Shown here: positions 23,201 to 30,021 of the stretch, in pieces | Layout of the letters: each line of letters opens with the position of its first letter | How positions within the stretch are numbered: position 1 is the first letter of the stretch | Assembly: GCA_021464525.1 (NCBI GenBank) | Contig: JADRCO010000587.1 | Coordinates: 1-30,171, forward strand | Direction of reading: 5' to 3' | DNA from: Rhizophagus sp. LPA8_4_AMF | Taxonomy: Eukaryota > Glomeromycota > Glomeromycetes > Glomerales > Glomeraceae | Length of the DNA stretch: 30,171 nucleotides | Notes under the pieces: generated by a model | What the model was told of the DNA's origin: nothing | Database searches by the model: none | What the model saw: only the letters and a program-made list of their open reading frames with translations | Position numbers and translations under genes: made by a program

Positions 23201-26200
23201 TGAATTATTTAATAATAGGGAGTAAGTTATTTATTTATCTACTGTTATATGGTATTTAACTTAATTCAAACTAATTAAATTCATTATTTAATAATATAGT
23301 TCGTAAGTTATTTGTTTAATTCCGTCTATTATTACATATTTTGTATAATATTTGCATATAAGTTAAACAAACTAAATTCTTCATTTAAAAAATTATTTAA
23401 TAATATAGAGAGTAAGTTATTTATTTAATGCTATTATTACATATTTATATAATATTTGCACAATAATTTACCTAACTTAATTCCTTGTTTAAAAAATAAT
23501 TTGGTAATTTATTTTAGATAGTAAGTTACAAGCTATTTATTTAATTCTATTATTTTACTTATTTATTTAATATTTTCATATAATTTGAACTAAATAATTT
23601 CTTTTTAAAATTATTTTGTAATTTTTTAGTTGGTAAGTTACAACTTTATTTAATTTTATTATTACTTATTTATACTTAATTATACATATTATTTAAACTA
23701 ACTAAATTCTTCATTATTTATTATTTATAAAATTATTTAATAATGTAGAAAGTGAGTTATTTACTTTATTCTATTTTTACATATTTATAAATATTTACAT
23801 ATATATTTAAACTAACCAATTCTTTATTAAAAAATTAATTAATAATCATATAGTTCGTGAGTTATTTACTTAACCCTATTATTACATATTTATATAATAT
23901 TACATATAATTCAAACTTTATGAAAAACAATTATTTGGTAATTTCTATCAGACGGTAAATTATAAGTTATTTATTTAATTGTATTATTACATATTTATAT
24001 AATACTTCCATGTAACTTGAACTAACTAAATTCTTTATTTATAAATTATTTAATAATATAGAGAGTAAGTTATCTATTTAATTCTATTGTTACATATTTA
24101 TATAATATTTGCATAATATTTACATATACTATTTAATCCAACTAAATTTTATATTTAAATAATTATTTAATAATATAGCTTGTAAGTTAATTACTTAATT
24201 CTATTATTATACATTTATATAATACTTTCATATAATTTAAAATAATTTATTTATAAAATTATTTAATAACATAGGGAGTAAGTTATTTACTTAATTTTAT
24301 TATTACATATTTACATAGCATTTGCATATAATTTAAACTAACCAAATTCTTTATTTATTTAAAAATTATAAAAATTATTCAATAATATAGCTCGTAAGTT
24401 ATTCACTTAACTCCAATTTACATAATTTTTGCATACTAACTAAATTCTTTATTCAAAAAATTATTTAATAAATAGAGAGTAAGTTATTCATTTAATTCTA
24501 TTGTTATTTACATAATATTTGTACATATAATTTAATCTAACTAAATTCTTTATTTAATAAATTATTTAATAATATAGTTTGTAAGATATTTATTTATTAT
24601 ATTATATAATAATTTTATATAATTTTGATAATTTTAACTAACTTAATTCTTTATTTAAAAAAATATTTGATAATTTAGCTCGTAAGTTATTTACTTAATT
24701 CTATTATTGTATATTTATATAATACCTTCAAATGATTTAAACTAACCAAATTCTTTATTTAATAATTGTTTAATAAGAGAGTAAGTTATTTATTTAATTC
24801 TGTTATTACATATTTACATACCATTTACATATAATATAAACCAACAAAATATTTTATTTTAGATAATAATATAGAGCGTAAGTTATTTGTTTAATTCTAT
24901 TATCACATATTTATAAAATATTTAAACTAGCTAAATTCTTTATTAAAAAACATTTTTCGGTAATTTCTTTTAGATGGTATGTTATAAATTATTACTTAAT
25001 TTTATTATTATATATTCATATAATATAGTACTGCCATGTATAATTTAAACTAACTAAATTTTTATTTAAAAAATCGATCAATGATATCATAGAGAGTAAG
25101 TTATTTATTTAATTTTATTATTACACACATACATAATTTTAAATATAATTTAAACTATCTAAATTTTTATTTAAAAAATTAATCAATGATATCATAGAGA
25201 GTAAGTTATTTATTTAATTCTATTATTACACATATATATAATATTTAAATATAATTTAAACTATCTAACTTCTTTATTTAAAAAATTATTTGGTAATTTC
25301 TTTTTAGATGGTGGGTTATAATTTATTTATTTAATACTATTATTGCATATTTAAGCTAACTAAATTCGTTATTAAAAAATTATTTAATAATTTAGAGAGT
25401 AAGTTAATTTTTAATACTATTATTACATACTTATATAAATTTTAAATATAATTTAATCTAACTAAATTCTTAATTTAAAAAATTATTTGGTAATTTTTTT
25501 TAGTTGGTAAGTTAAAAGTTATTTGTTCAATTCTTATTACATGTATATTCATATAATATTTTCATATAATTCAAACTAACTAAATTCTTCCTTTAAAAAT
25601 ATATTTGATAATATAGAGAGTGAGTTAATATTTAATTCTATTATTACATATTTGCATAATATTTATATATGATTTAAACTAACTAAATTCTTTATTTAAA
25701 AAATTATTTAATAATATAGAGAGTAAGTTATTTATTTAATTTTATTATTACTTATTTATATAATATTTACATATAATTTAAACTAACTAAATTCTTTATT
25801 TAAAAAATTATTTTGTAATTTATTTTAGTTGGTAAGTTATAAGTTATTTATTTAATTCTATTATTACTTATTTATATAATATTTACATATACTTTAAACT
25901 AACTAAATTCTTTATTTAAAAAATTAATTAATAATATAGAGAGTAAGTTATTTATTTAATTCTATTATTACTTATTTCATAATATTTACATATAATTTAA
26001 ACTAACTAAATTCTTTATTTAAAAAATTATTTAATAATATAGCTTGTAAGTTATTTATTTAATTCTATTATTACTTATTGTTATAATATTATTTGTTAAC
26101 TGTATTTTTCATTTAAAAATTTCTATTCTTTAGTTGGTAAGTTGTGAAATATAGCTTATTATTATATATTTATACAAAACTAAGACATGTATTATCTTAA

Positions 26201-27509
26201 ATTCCTATTTAAATTTTAGAGTAAGTATTAATTTTAATCTTAATTTTAGTGTAAATTTTACTATAAATTTTAATTTTAATTATTTAAATTTATAGATTTG
26301 GAAAAAGTGGAAATGCAATTATAGATGATTTTATTCTTGAAAAAAAATTAAGATGGATTCCTTATAACAAATTTAAAAATGTTGAATATCTTAATGAAGG
26401 AGGATTTGGTACTATATATAAAGCTATTTGGTTAAAGAATAATGGAGATAAAGAAGTAATTCTTAAATGTCACAAGAATTTAAATGAAGATTTAAATGAA
26501 TTTTTAAAAGAAGTATGAGAATGTATTATTTTTTATTTTTAATTTAAATTAAAATTTAGTAATATTAATAAATTATTATTATTTTTAATAGTGGGAATAT
26601 CATAAAAGCTGTTTAAATTTAGTAGATATTATAAATTTTTATGGATTTACACAAGATCCAAATACTTCAAAATATATGGTAGTAATGGATTATGCAAATA
26701 AAGGTAATTTAAGAGAAAATTTAACAAGAATAGTCAAAAATAATTGGAATCAAAAATTATATATGTTGTACGAAATTATTTCTGGACTTAGTAAGATACA
26801 TGAAGAAAAGCTTATTCATTGTGATTTTCATGATGGTAACATTTTAAATCATAATGATGAGAATAAGGATAAAATTTATATTAGTGATTTAGGATTATGT
26901 AAACCTGTAAAATCATTTTTAAAAGAAAATGATATTTTTGGTGTTATGCCATTTATAGCACCTGAAATTTTAAGAGGCAAATCTTATACTCCAGCTAGTG
27001 ATATTTATAGTTTTTCTATAATTATGTGGGAATTTACATCTGGAGTACCACCATTTAATGATAGAGCACATGATATTCAACTTAGTTTAAGTATTTGTAA
27101 AGGTGAGCGTCCTGAAATTATTGAAAATGCTCCAAGATGTTACGTAGATTTGATGAAAAAATGTTGGAATGAAGATCCATCAAAAAGACCATCTTCTGAA
27201 GAAATTTTAAAGATTATTGAAAATTGGATTTTTCTTCCTTATAAAATGAAAATAAAAGATATTAATGATGAATTAAAATGCAATGTAATGGAATTTATAA
27301 ATGCACCAATAGAGTATAACAATCTTGCTACTGTAACTCATCCACAAGCATGTTATATAAGCCACTTACTTGATTTTACTAGTAAAAAATTAAATGAAAT
27401 ACTTGAAAGTGAAGATTCCCAAGCATATTATACAAGTCAATTTACTAGTAGAAAAGTGCATGAAATGCCAACAAGTGAAGATTTGAATGATTGTGTAGTA
27501 AAGGATTGA
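11294..27509 (+). CDS. Candidate 145-exon protein kinase gene with a microexon array
   Basis: Proposed gene model. Exon 1: ATG 11294-11309 (MAHSN, phase 1; donor GTAAAG at 11310, or GTATTA at 11316, also phase 1). Exon 2: 11393-11566, acidic repeats, ending in phase 1 before GTAGTA at 11567 (or at 11587 before GCAAAT, also phase 1). Then 140 microexons of 3 nt (two possibly 6 nt) between 11718 and 26136, a 1-nt exon A at 26220, and kinase exons 26296-26512 and 26592-27509. Every join keeps one frame, giving 582-584 codons with no internal stop. Evidence for joining: the first kinase exon has no in-frame ATG and an in-frame TAA at 26285 just upstream, so its start must lie further 5'. The junction reads NEIEKIETF, then E from G+A+A, then FGKSGN, as I recall from related kinases that carry EFGKSGN. 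No transcript has been seen; an alternative is one large intron, or a kinase start I cannot place. Confidence 0.5.
11393..11587 (+). repeat. 24-bp coding minisatellite, acidic exon 2
   Basis: About seven to eight copies of a 24-bp unit run from about 11401 to 11592, encoding GTEEFEGS/GTEEFEGY repeats in the frame opened by ATG 11294 (via an AG acceptor at 11391-11392). The acidic product would be disordered. The two other frames also remain fairly open because the unit length is a multiple of 3; the one offset by one base gives LKNLKEVA repeats but is closed upstream by a TAG at 11417. The unit changes mostly by single substitutions (GGA-AGT versus GGA-TAT), so copies are young. Confidence 0.65.
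11718..14441 (+). other. Microexons 1-28 (positions and codons)
   Basis: First base of each 3-nt spacer: TTT 11718; ATG 11819; ATT 11904; GGT 11987; ATG 12080; GGA 12168; TTG 12268; TTC 12378; CGA 12501; CTT 12593; TTG 12695; AGA 12795; TGT 12915; ATG 13009; ATG 13105; GGA 13206; AGA 13298; ATG 13391; GGT 13480; TTG 13578; TTG 13669; ATG 13788 (GC donor); GGA 13903; GGA 13994; ATC 14121; AGA 14236; AGA 14322; TTT 14439. Acceptors are TAG except CAG before 11819 and AAG before 11987 and 12695. Donors differing from GTAAGT: GTAGGT at 12504, 13209 and 14442, GTATGT at 13012, GCAAGT at 13791. This 5' part is the most diverse in codon content. Confidence 0.8.
14481..14640. mobile_element. Insertion with a 52-bp hairpin in intron unit 28
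   Basis: The unit between microexons 14439 and 14718 is 276 bases, against a usual 75-125. The excess starts near 14481 and contains arms GGTATCACGTGATTTT (14485-14500) and its near-exact reverse complement ending at 14536 (one mismatch), followed by about 100 bases of non-repeat, GC-richer DNA with CTGCAGATCCCGGGAACA. Normal array sequence resumes at about 14640. Clear terminal repeats or a target duplication spanning the whole insert were not found. The ATCACGTGAT core also occurs at 3590. The branch motif and acceptor of the host intron remain intact. Confidence 0.6.
14718..17580 (+). other. Microexons 29-58 (positions and codons)
   Basis: First base of each spacer: ATC 14718; AGA 14811; GGA 14897; ATA 15009; AGA 15113; AGA 15199; GGT 15303; GCT 15395; CTC 15490; AGG 15577; ATG 15675; ATG 15780; CTC 15892; TTC 15991; ATG 16098; ATG 16203; CTT 16316; TTC 16415; TTC 16508; AGT 16611; ATG 16711; AGA 16790; GGA 16878; TTG 17006 (GC donor); AGA 17117; GGG 17220; AGA 17298; GGA 17394; TTG 17482; AGG 17578. 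Non-consensus donors: GTAATT 15202, GTAGTT 15783 and 16206, GTGAGT 15895, 16319 and 17223, GCAAGT 17009. Confidence 0.8.
15675..16514 (+). repeat. Four-unit higher-order duplication, 423 bp period
   Basis: The spacer series ATG, ATG, CTC, TTC (15675, 15780, 15892, 15991) recurs as ATG, ATG, CTT, TTC (16098, 16203, 16316, 16415) with offsets of 423, 423, 424 and 424 bases. Both copies share private features: a GTAGTT donor after the second ATG and a GTGAGT donor preceded by ACTAG after the third spacer. The copies have diverged slightly, including CTC to CTT. Confidence 0.8.
17589..17822. mobile_element. 216-bp MITE with a 9-bp target duplication in intron unit 58
   Basis: TTTTTAATT at 17589-17597 is repeated at 17814-17822, and the intact array unit would carry it once (compare units after 17906 and 18842). 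The enclosed 17598-17813 segment has terminal inverted repeats; the inner 30 bases (TCTATTGACTGGTC... from about 17607 and the matching right arm to about 17805) differ almost only by transitions. A 9-bp duplication fits Mutator-like or related MITEs; a TA flank of the inner arms (17611 and 17800) would alternatively fit mariner. There is no coding capacity. The host intron keeps donor GTAAGT (17581) and acceptor TAG (17903), so it grows to 323 bases. Confidence 0.75.
18091..19653 (+). repeat. Higher-order duplication, 900-937 bp period
   Basis: Spacers TTC, GGA+GTA, AGA, TTT(ATAAGT), TTC, TTG, AGA at 18091-18749 recur in the same order at 19028-19651. Offsets shrink from 937 to 900 by small deletions. 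Rare private marks are shared: the 6-nt spacer and the non-canonical ATAAGT donor. In phase 1 the encoded peptide repeats as KIRKIFLEK, then KIRKIFLER. Confidence 0.85.
20112..20530 (+). repeat. Apparently identical 208-bp two-unit tandem duplication
   Basis: The CTT-GGA pair of units repeats with exactly 208-bp spacing (GGA at 20112, 20320, 20528; CTT at 20222 and 20430). Reading 20115-20322 against 20323-20530 I see no difference. A third, diverged CTT-GGA pair lies just upstream (20014). This is the youngest duplication in the array and shows that expansion happens in blocks of whole units with the spacer phase conserved. Confidence 0.85.
20631..23221 (+). other. Microexons 86-112 (positions and codons)
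   Basis: First base of each spacer: TTG 20631; AGA 20741; TTT 20833; TTG 20939; ATG 21064; GGA 21175; TTC 21259; TTC 21357; GGA 21457; AGA 21549; TTC 21647; TTC 21749; TTC 21848; TTT 21942; TTC 22042; TTC 22138; TTT 22227; TTG 22337; TTC 22438; AGA 22540; TTC 22632; TTC 22724; AGA 22816; AGA 22910; TTT 23004; TTG 23113 (GC donor); GGA 23219. TTC/TTT units cluster at 21.2-22.8 kb. Acceptors other than TAG: CAG before 20833, 22227 and 22632; AAG before 22724 and 22910. Donors GTGAGT at 20634, 20744 and 20836; GTATGT at 21460. Confidence 0.8.
23300..26136 (+). other. Microexons 113-140 (positions and codons)
   Basis: First base of each spacer: TTC 23300; AGA 23409; ATA 23518; TTG 23630; AAA 23749; TTC 23854; ACG 23952; AGA 24062; CTT 24179; GGA 24275; CTC 24391; AGA 24476; TTT 24578; CTC 24679; AGA 24778; AGC 24875; ATG 24974; AGA 25093; AGA 25198; ATG 25308; AGA 25396; TTG 25504; AGA 25617; AGA 25720; TTG 25829; AGA 25940; CTT 26043; TTG 26134. 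Acceptors: CAG before 23952, AAG before 24778, otherwise TAG. Donors: GTGAGT 23752, 23857 and 25620; GTAAAT 23955; GTAAGA 24581; GTATGT 24977; GTGGGT 25311. The final nine junction codons in phase 1 read NEIEKIETF. Confidence 0.8.
26220..26220 (+). other. Candidate 1-nt exon linking array to kinase
   Basis: TTTTAG ends at 26219, a single A follows, and GTAAGT starts at 26221. The flanking introns would be 83 bases (26137-26219) and 75 bases (26221-26295), both within the array's range. With this base included, a phase-1 array joins the kinase frame as G+A+A (Glu) before TTT GGA (Phe-Gly). A second candidate 1-nt exon (T at 26250, TTTTAG before, GTAAAT after) would need a 29-base intron and would suit a phase-0 array instead; it is judged less likely. 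Confidence 0.5.
26296..27509 (+). CDS. Protein kinase domain, two exons (conservative model)
   Basis: Exon 26296-26512 and exon 26592-27509 are joined in phase 0 over a 79-base intron (GTATGA...ATAG), giving FLKE then WEYHKSCL. The protein starts FGKSGNAIIDDF; glycine loop EGGFGTIYKA (about residues 34-43 from 26297); Lys in EVILKCHKN; DPNTSKYMVVMDYA hinge; catalytic loop HCDFHDGNIL at 26817 (HRD arginine replaced by Cys, usual in this fungal family; the Asp is kept); DLG in ISDLGLCKP; APEIL; SDIYSFSIIMWEF; RPEIIENAP; CWNEDPSKRPS. This is a complete tyrosine-kinase-like fold as found in the large Glomeromycotina kinase expansion. The tail LLDFTSKKLNEILESEDSQ is typical of the family. It ends at TGA 27507-27509. 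No in-frame ATG exists in the first exon, so this part is 5'-incomplete without upstream exons. Confidence 0.92.
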
Positions 27510-27519
27510 ATTCATTAGG

Positions 27520-27701
27520 TATGTAATACAGTATATAAAAAATTCACAAATTATTTATGTGAAATTAATTTTATTTTTTTAATTATAAAGATATCAAAAC
27601 AGATAAAAATTAACTAATAACTTGTGCTTTTAAAAAGGTTTTAAGTGATATTATTTGATATTATTTGCATTCAACAGAAATTGCTTTTATTTTATTCTTT
27701 T
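27520..27701 (+). other. Possible 3'-UTR intron
   Basis: TAG|GTATGT occurs 10 bases after the stop codon, and CTTTTTAG at about 27703 or TATTTTTAG at about 27791 could serve as acceptor. Placement after the stop means the protein does not depend on it. An intron here could allow alternative 3' ends. Confidence 0.3.
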
Positions 27702-27870
27702 TAGATTTATTTAAACACTATGGCTAGAGTATAAAATGTTTTATAAGTTTCTTAGTTTGTAATTTAAATAATTCCTTTTTTTTATTTTTAGAATTATTTT
27801 AAACACTAAGACTAGAGTAGTGAATATTTTACAAATTCCTTGGTTTGCAATTTAAATAAATCTTTTTGTT
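27690..27870 (+). repeat. Two-copy 88-bp tandem repeat in the 3' region
   Basis: The segment with TTTTTAGATTTATTTAAACA, CTAGAGT and AATTTAAATAATTCC recurs after 88 bases (TTAAACACTA at 27711 and 27799; AATTTAAATAA near 27771 and 27850). Each copy contains an intron-acceptor-like T-tract plus AG. AATAAA at 27855-27860 in the second copy may be the gene's polyadenylation signal. Confidence 0.65.
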
Positions 27871-27887
27871 AAAAAACTTTCCAATTA

Positions 27888-30019
27888 CAGTCTGAACCGA
27901 AGTCACCATTTAGGACAAAAACTTCGGTATATAGTGATCTTTGGTATATCAAATTGTTTTATATACCAAAGTTTATATGTTTGTTTAAAAAACTTCATTA
28001 TATCAAATTAAATCATGTGACTTTATTGTATCATGAAAATCAGTGCATGTTACGACACGAATCTTTTCACAAATTACTTGATGCTAACCCAGTTATCTAA
28101 TGATTCTTGCTTTTTGTGTTCTTTATTAAAATAACTAATTTTACTTTTCAGATCTTTTAAAGTAGCTATATGTTTAACGTCAGCACTAAAATTATCTGGC
28201 AGGTTATTAATAAAAGCTATTATTTGATCTAATGAATTCATTGCTTCCAATATAGTCACATTTGGTCATGTAATTTCTTCTTGCTGTTCTTCTGATTCAT
28301 TATGCTTTATAATATTAATTATGTCCTCATCTGTAAGTTCCTCTTCCCCAATATTAATATCCTTATCAACTGTAATAAATTCTTCAGCACTCATTTCTTT
28401 CTCACAATCTTGTAAATTATAATATTCATCTAATAATTCTTTAAATTCTTGTTTTTCAGCTTCAAAATCTTGTTCTTCATTTTCAGAATCTTGTTCTTCA
28501 TTATTAGGTGAAGTGAAACAAGAGGGAAGAATTCCGGTTTTAACCAACAATTATATATAGTTTCACGTGTTACTGCATTCTAAGCTTCTTTACAAAATAA
28601 AATAAAATCCATTATTTTTAGTTTTGGATTGGAATATTGAATTCTTGTTCATCATCATAAGCATCAATTCTATTTTTAATAAGTCTCTTACAGTATTGCA
28701 TTTAAATTTAAATTTGTTAACTATAATATCATTTAATTGTCAAAATTCAATAATTAATGAATACAACCTTGAATGAATTGATGATTCCCGCGTTAGCAGG
28801 TTGTAGATGTGCTGTAGTATTAGGCAGAAGATAATGGATTGTAATATTTGTTAATAGTGAAGAATTTTCAATAATATGAACTGGCACATTATCTATCAAC
28901 AGAAGAATTTTTTTATTTAACTTTTTCATTCTTTTATTTAAAAGCTTTAAATATTCATTCCAGATAGAGCTTTGCATCCAAGCACTTATATTCCAATAAT
29001 AATCAACAGGAAGTTTTGATTTGTCATAACCAGTCATATCTCTAGGTGTTTTAAATTTGTGAATAAATAAAGGTGGCATCTTAGTTGATCCAGTAGCATT
29101 AAATGTTAATAAGATCATCACTCTATCTTTTGATTTTTTTCGTTCCTGATAAAGGTCCAGTTGTTAAAGTCTTAGAAGGTTCTAACTTCCAATATAGTTC
29201 TAGAATTTAAACTTTCTTAAGAAAAATAACAAGAAATAGAAATAAAATTCTTTTTATTTAATAAACTCACCTGTTTCATCACAATTAAACACATCTACAA
29301 GATCATAATTGCTTATTAATTCTTGTAATTTCTTTCTTTCTTCTTTTAATTCTTTTTCACTTGGTCCACTTTGAGCTTCACCGTGCTTATTATATTGCTT
29401 CAAATTATGACTTTGTTTAAAATTGGTTAACCAACCATCTGATCCATGAAAATTTTCAATATTTAATAATTTTGCAAAATCTTCAGCTTTTGATAAAATT
29501 ATTTCACCAGTGATTGTTCTATTTGCAGCTAAAGCATGAGTAATCCAATAGTGAGAGCTTCTTCTAATTGAGGAAACTTTGGTAACCTGTCTTTCTGCTT
29601 GCTTACATCTGAATCATTAATTTCCAACCATTTTTCAGATATCACATACAGTATTTTCTGCAGTACCACCGAATTTTTGTCCTAATTCTTTATGTGTTAA
29701 GGATGGATTTTGTTGGTGTAGCACACATTTCTTTTTTTTGTCCAAACTTAACATAACTCTTTTCTTTTTTGACATCTCATTATTAGAATTTTTTCTTTTA
29801 CTTCTCACAGCTTCTGACATACTAGTAAGGGGAAACAAAGGTGGAGTATAAGTGAAGCAAGTAAACTAGCGAAGCAAATGCGAAAATAAAAGTAAGAAAA
29901 ATCAATGTAAAAATTGCAAAAGTTACACAAATTAAATATTGTATGATCATATGATTTTGAACTTTGGTATAACGAGCTTTTTTTTATTGTCCGGAGCTTT
30001 AGCGAAGGACTATTTACTG
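27888..30019 (-). mobile_element. pogo/Tigger-type DNA transposon, decayed, 2.1 kb
   Basis: CAGT at 27888 preceded by TA, and ACTG ending at 30019 followed by TA, form the expected CAGT termini and TA duplication of pogo-like elements. Outer arms are poorly matched, but TATACCAAAGTT occurs in inverted orientation near both ends (about 27960 and 29962). Length suits a Tigger element. The transposase runs on the minus strand. Exact ends are uncertain because the outer repeats have decayed. Confidence 0.5.
28074..29838 (-). pseudogene. pogo/Tigger (CENP-B-like, DDE_1) transposase, broken
   Basis: In order on the minus strand: N-terminal HTH region (KKKRVMLSLDKKKKCVL, HKELGQKFGG), a degenerate linker with DRLPKFPQLEEAL, then a second DNA-binding part, AEDFAKLLNIENFHGSDGWL and NLKQYNKHGEAQSGPSEKEL. 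Next comes DVFNCDETG (first catalytic Asp), a probable intron (GTGAGT near 29271), YWKLEPSKTLTTGPLSGTKK, and a shift in a 7-A run near 29130. RVMILLTFNATGSTKMPP follows, then LLLIDNVPVH (second Asp) and TTAHLQPANAGIINSFK, where relatives have LQPLDAGIIRSFK: the third Asp is Asn. Further frameshifts lie at 28560-28750. The C-terminus continues through an in-frame TGA near 28266 to KKQESLDNWVSIK. It cannot be active. Confidence 0.85.
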
Positions 30020-30021
30020 TA

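Larger units (their letters stand above)
11567..26295 (+). repeat. Tandem array of 140 intron-like units with 3-nt spacers
   Basis: A repeat unit of 78-128 bp (most 85-115) is repeated about 140 times. Consensus order: donor GTAAGT, TTATTTATTTAATTC, TATTATTACATATTTATAT, AATTTAAACTAACTAAATTC (contains CTAAC, about 45 bases before the end), TTTATTTAAAAAATTATTTA, and ATATAG or TTTTAG. The next donor then follows after a 3-base spacer. Hand count of spacers: AGA 33, TTC 20, GGA 19 (two extended to 6 bases with GTA), TTG 16, ATG 14, TTT 9, CTT 7, CTC 4, GGT 3, ATC, ATA and AGG 2 each, and one each of ATT, CGA, TGT, GCT, AGT, GGG, AAA, ACG, AGC. None is a stop codon. Every unit ends in AG (TAG mostly, CAG five, AAG five, GAG none). 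Donors are GT except GC at 13791, 17009 and 23116 and AT at 18411 and 19329. Confidence 0.95.

Noticed and set aside
11718..26136. CRISPR array or bacterial-style direct repeat array
   Set aside because: The long part of the unit is diverged and the spacer is 3 bases; the genome is eukaryotic with spliceosomal signals.
11718..26136. Centromeric or telomeric satellite
   Set aside because: A 3-base spacer locked between AG and GT, GC donors, and placement directly before a kinase exon without a start codon are not explained by a structural satellite. No telomere repeat is seen. It is not excluded that the array is purely intronic.
26221..26249. 29-base intron with a second 1-nt exon T at 26250
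   Set aside because: It would restore phase 0, but 29 bases is shorter than any other intron here, and the phase-1 route needs only one 1-nt exon with normal-sized introns.
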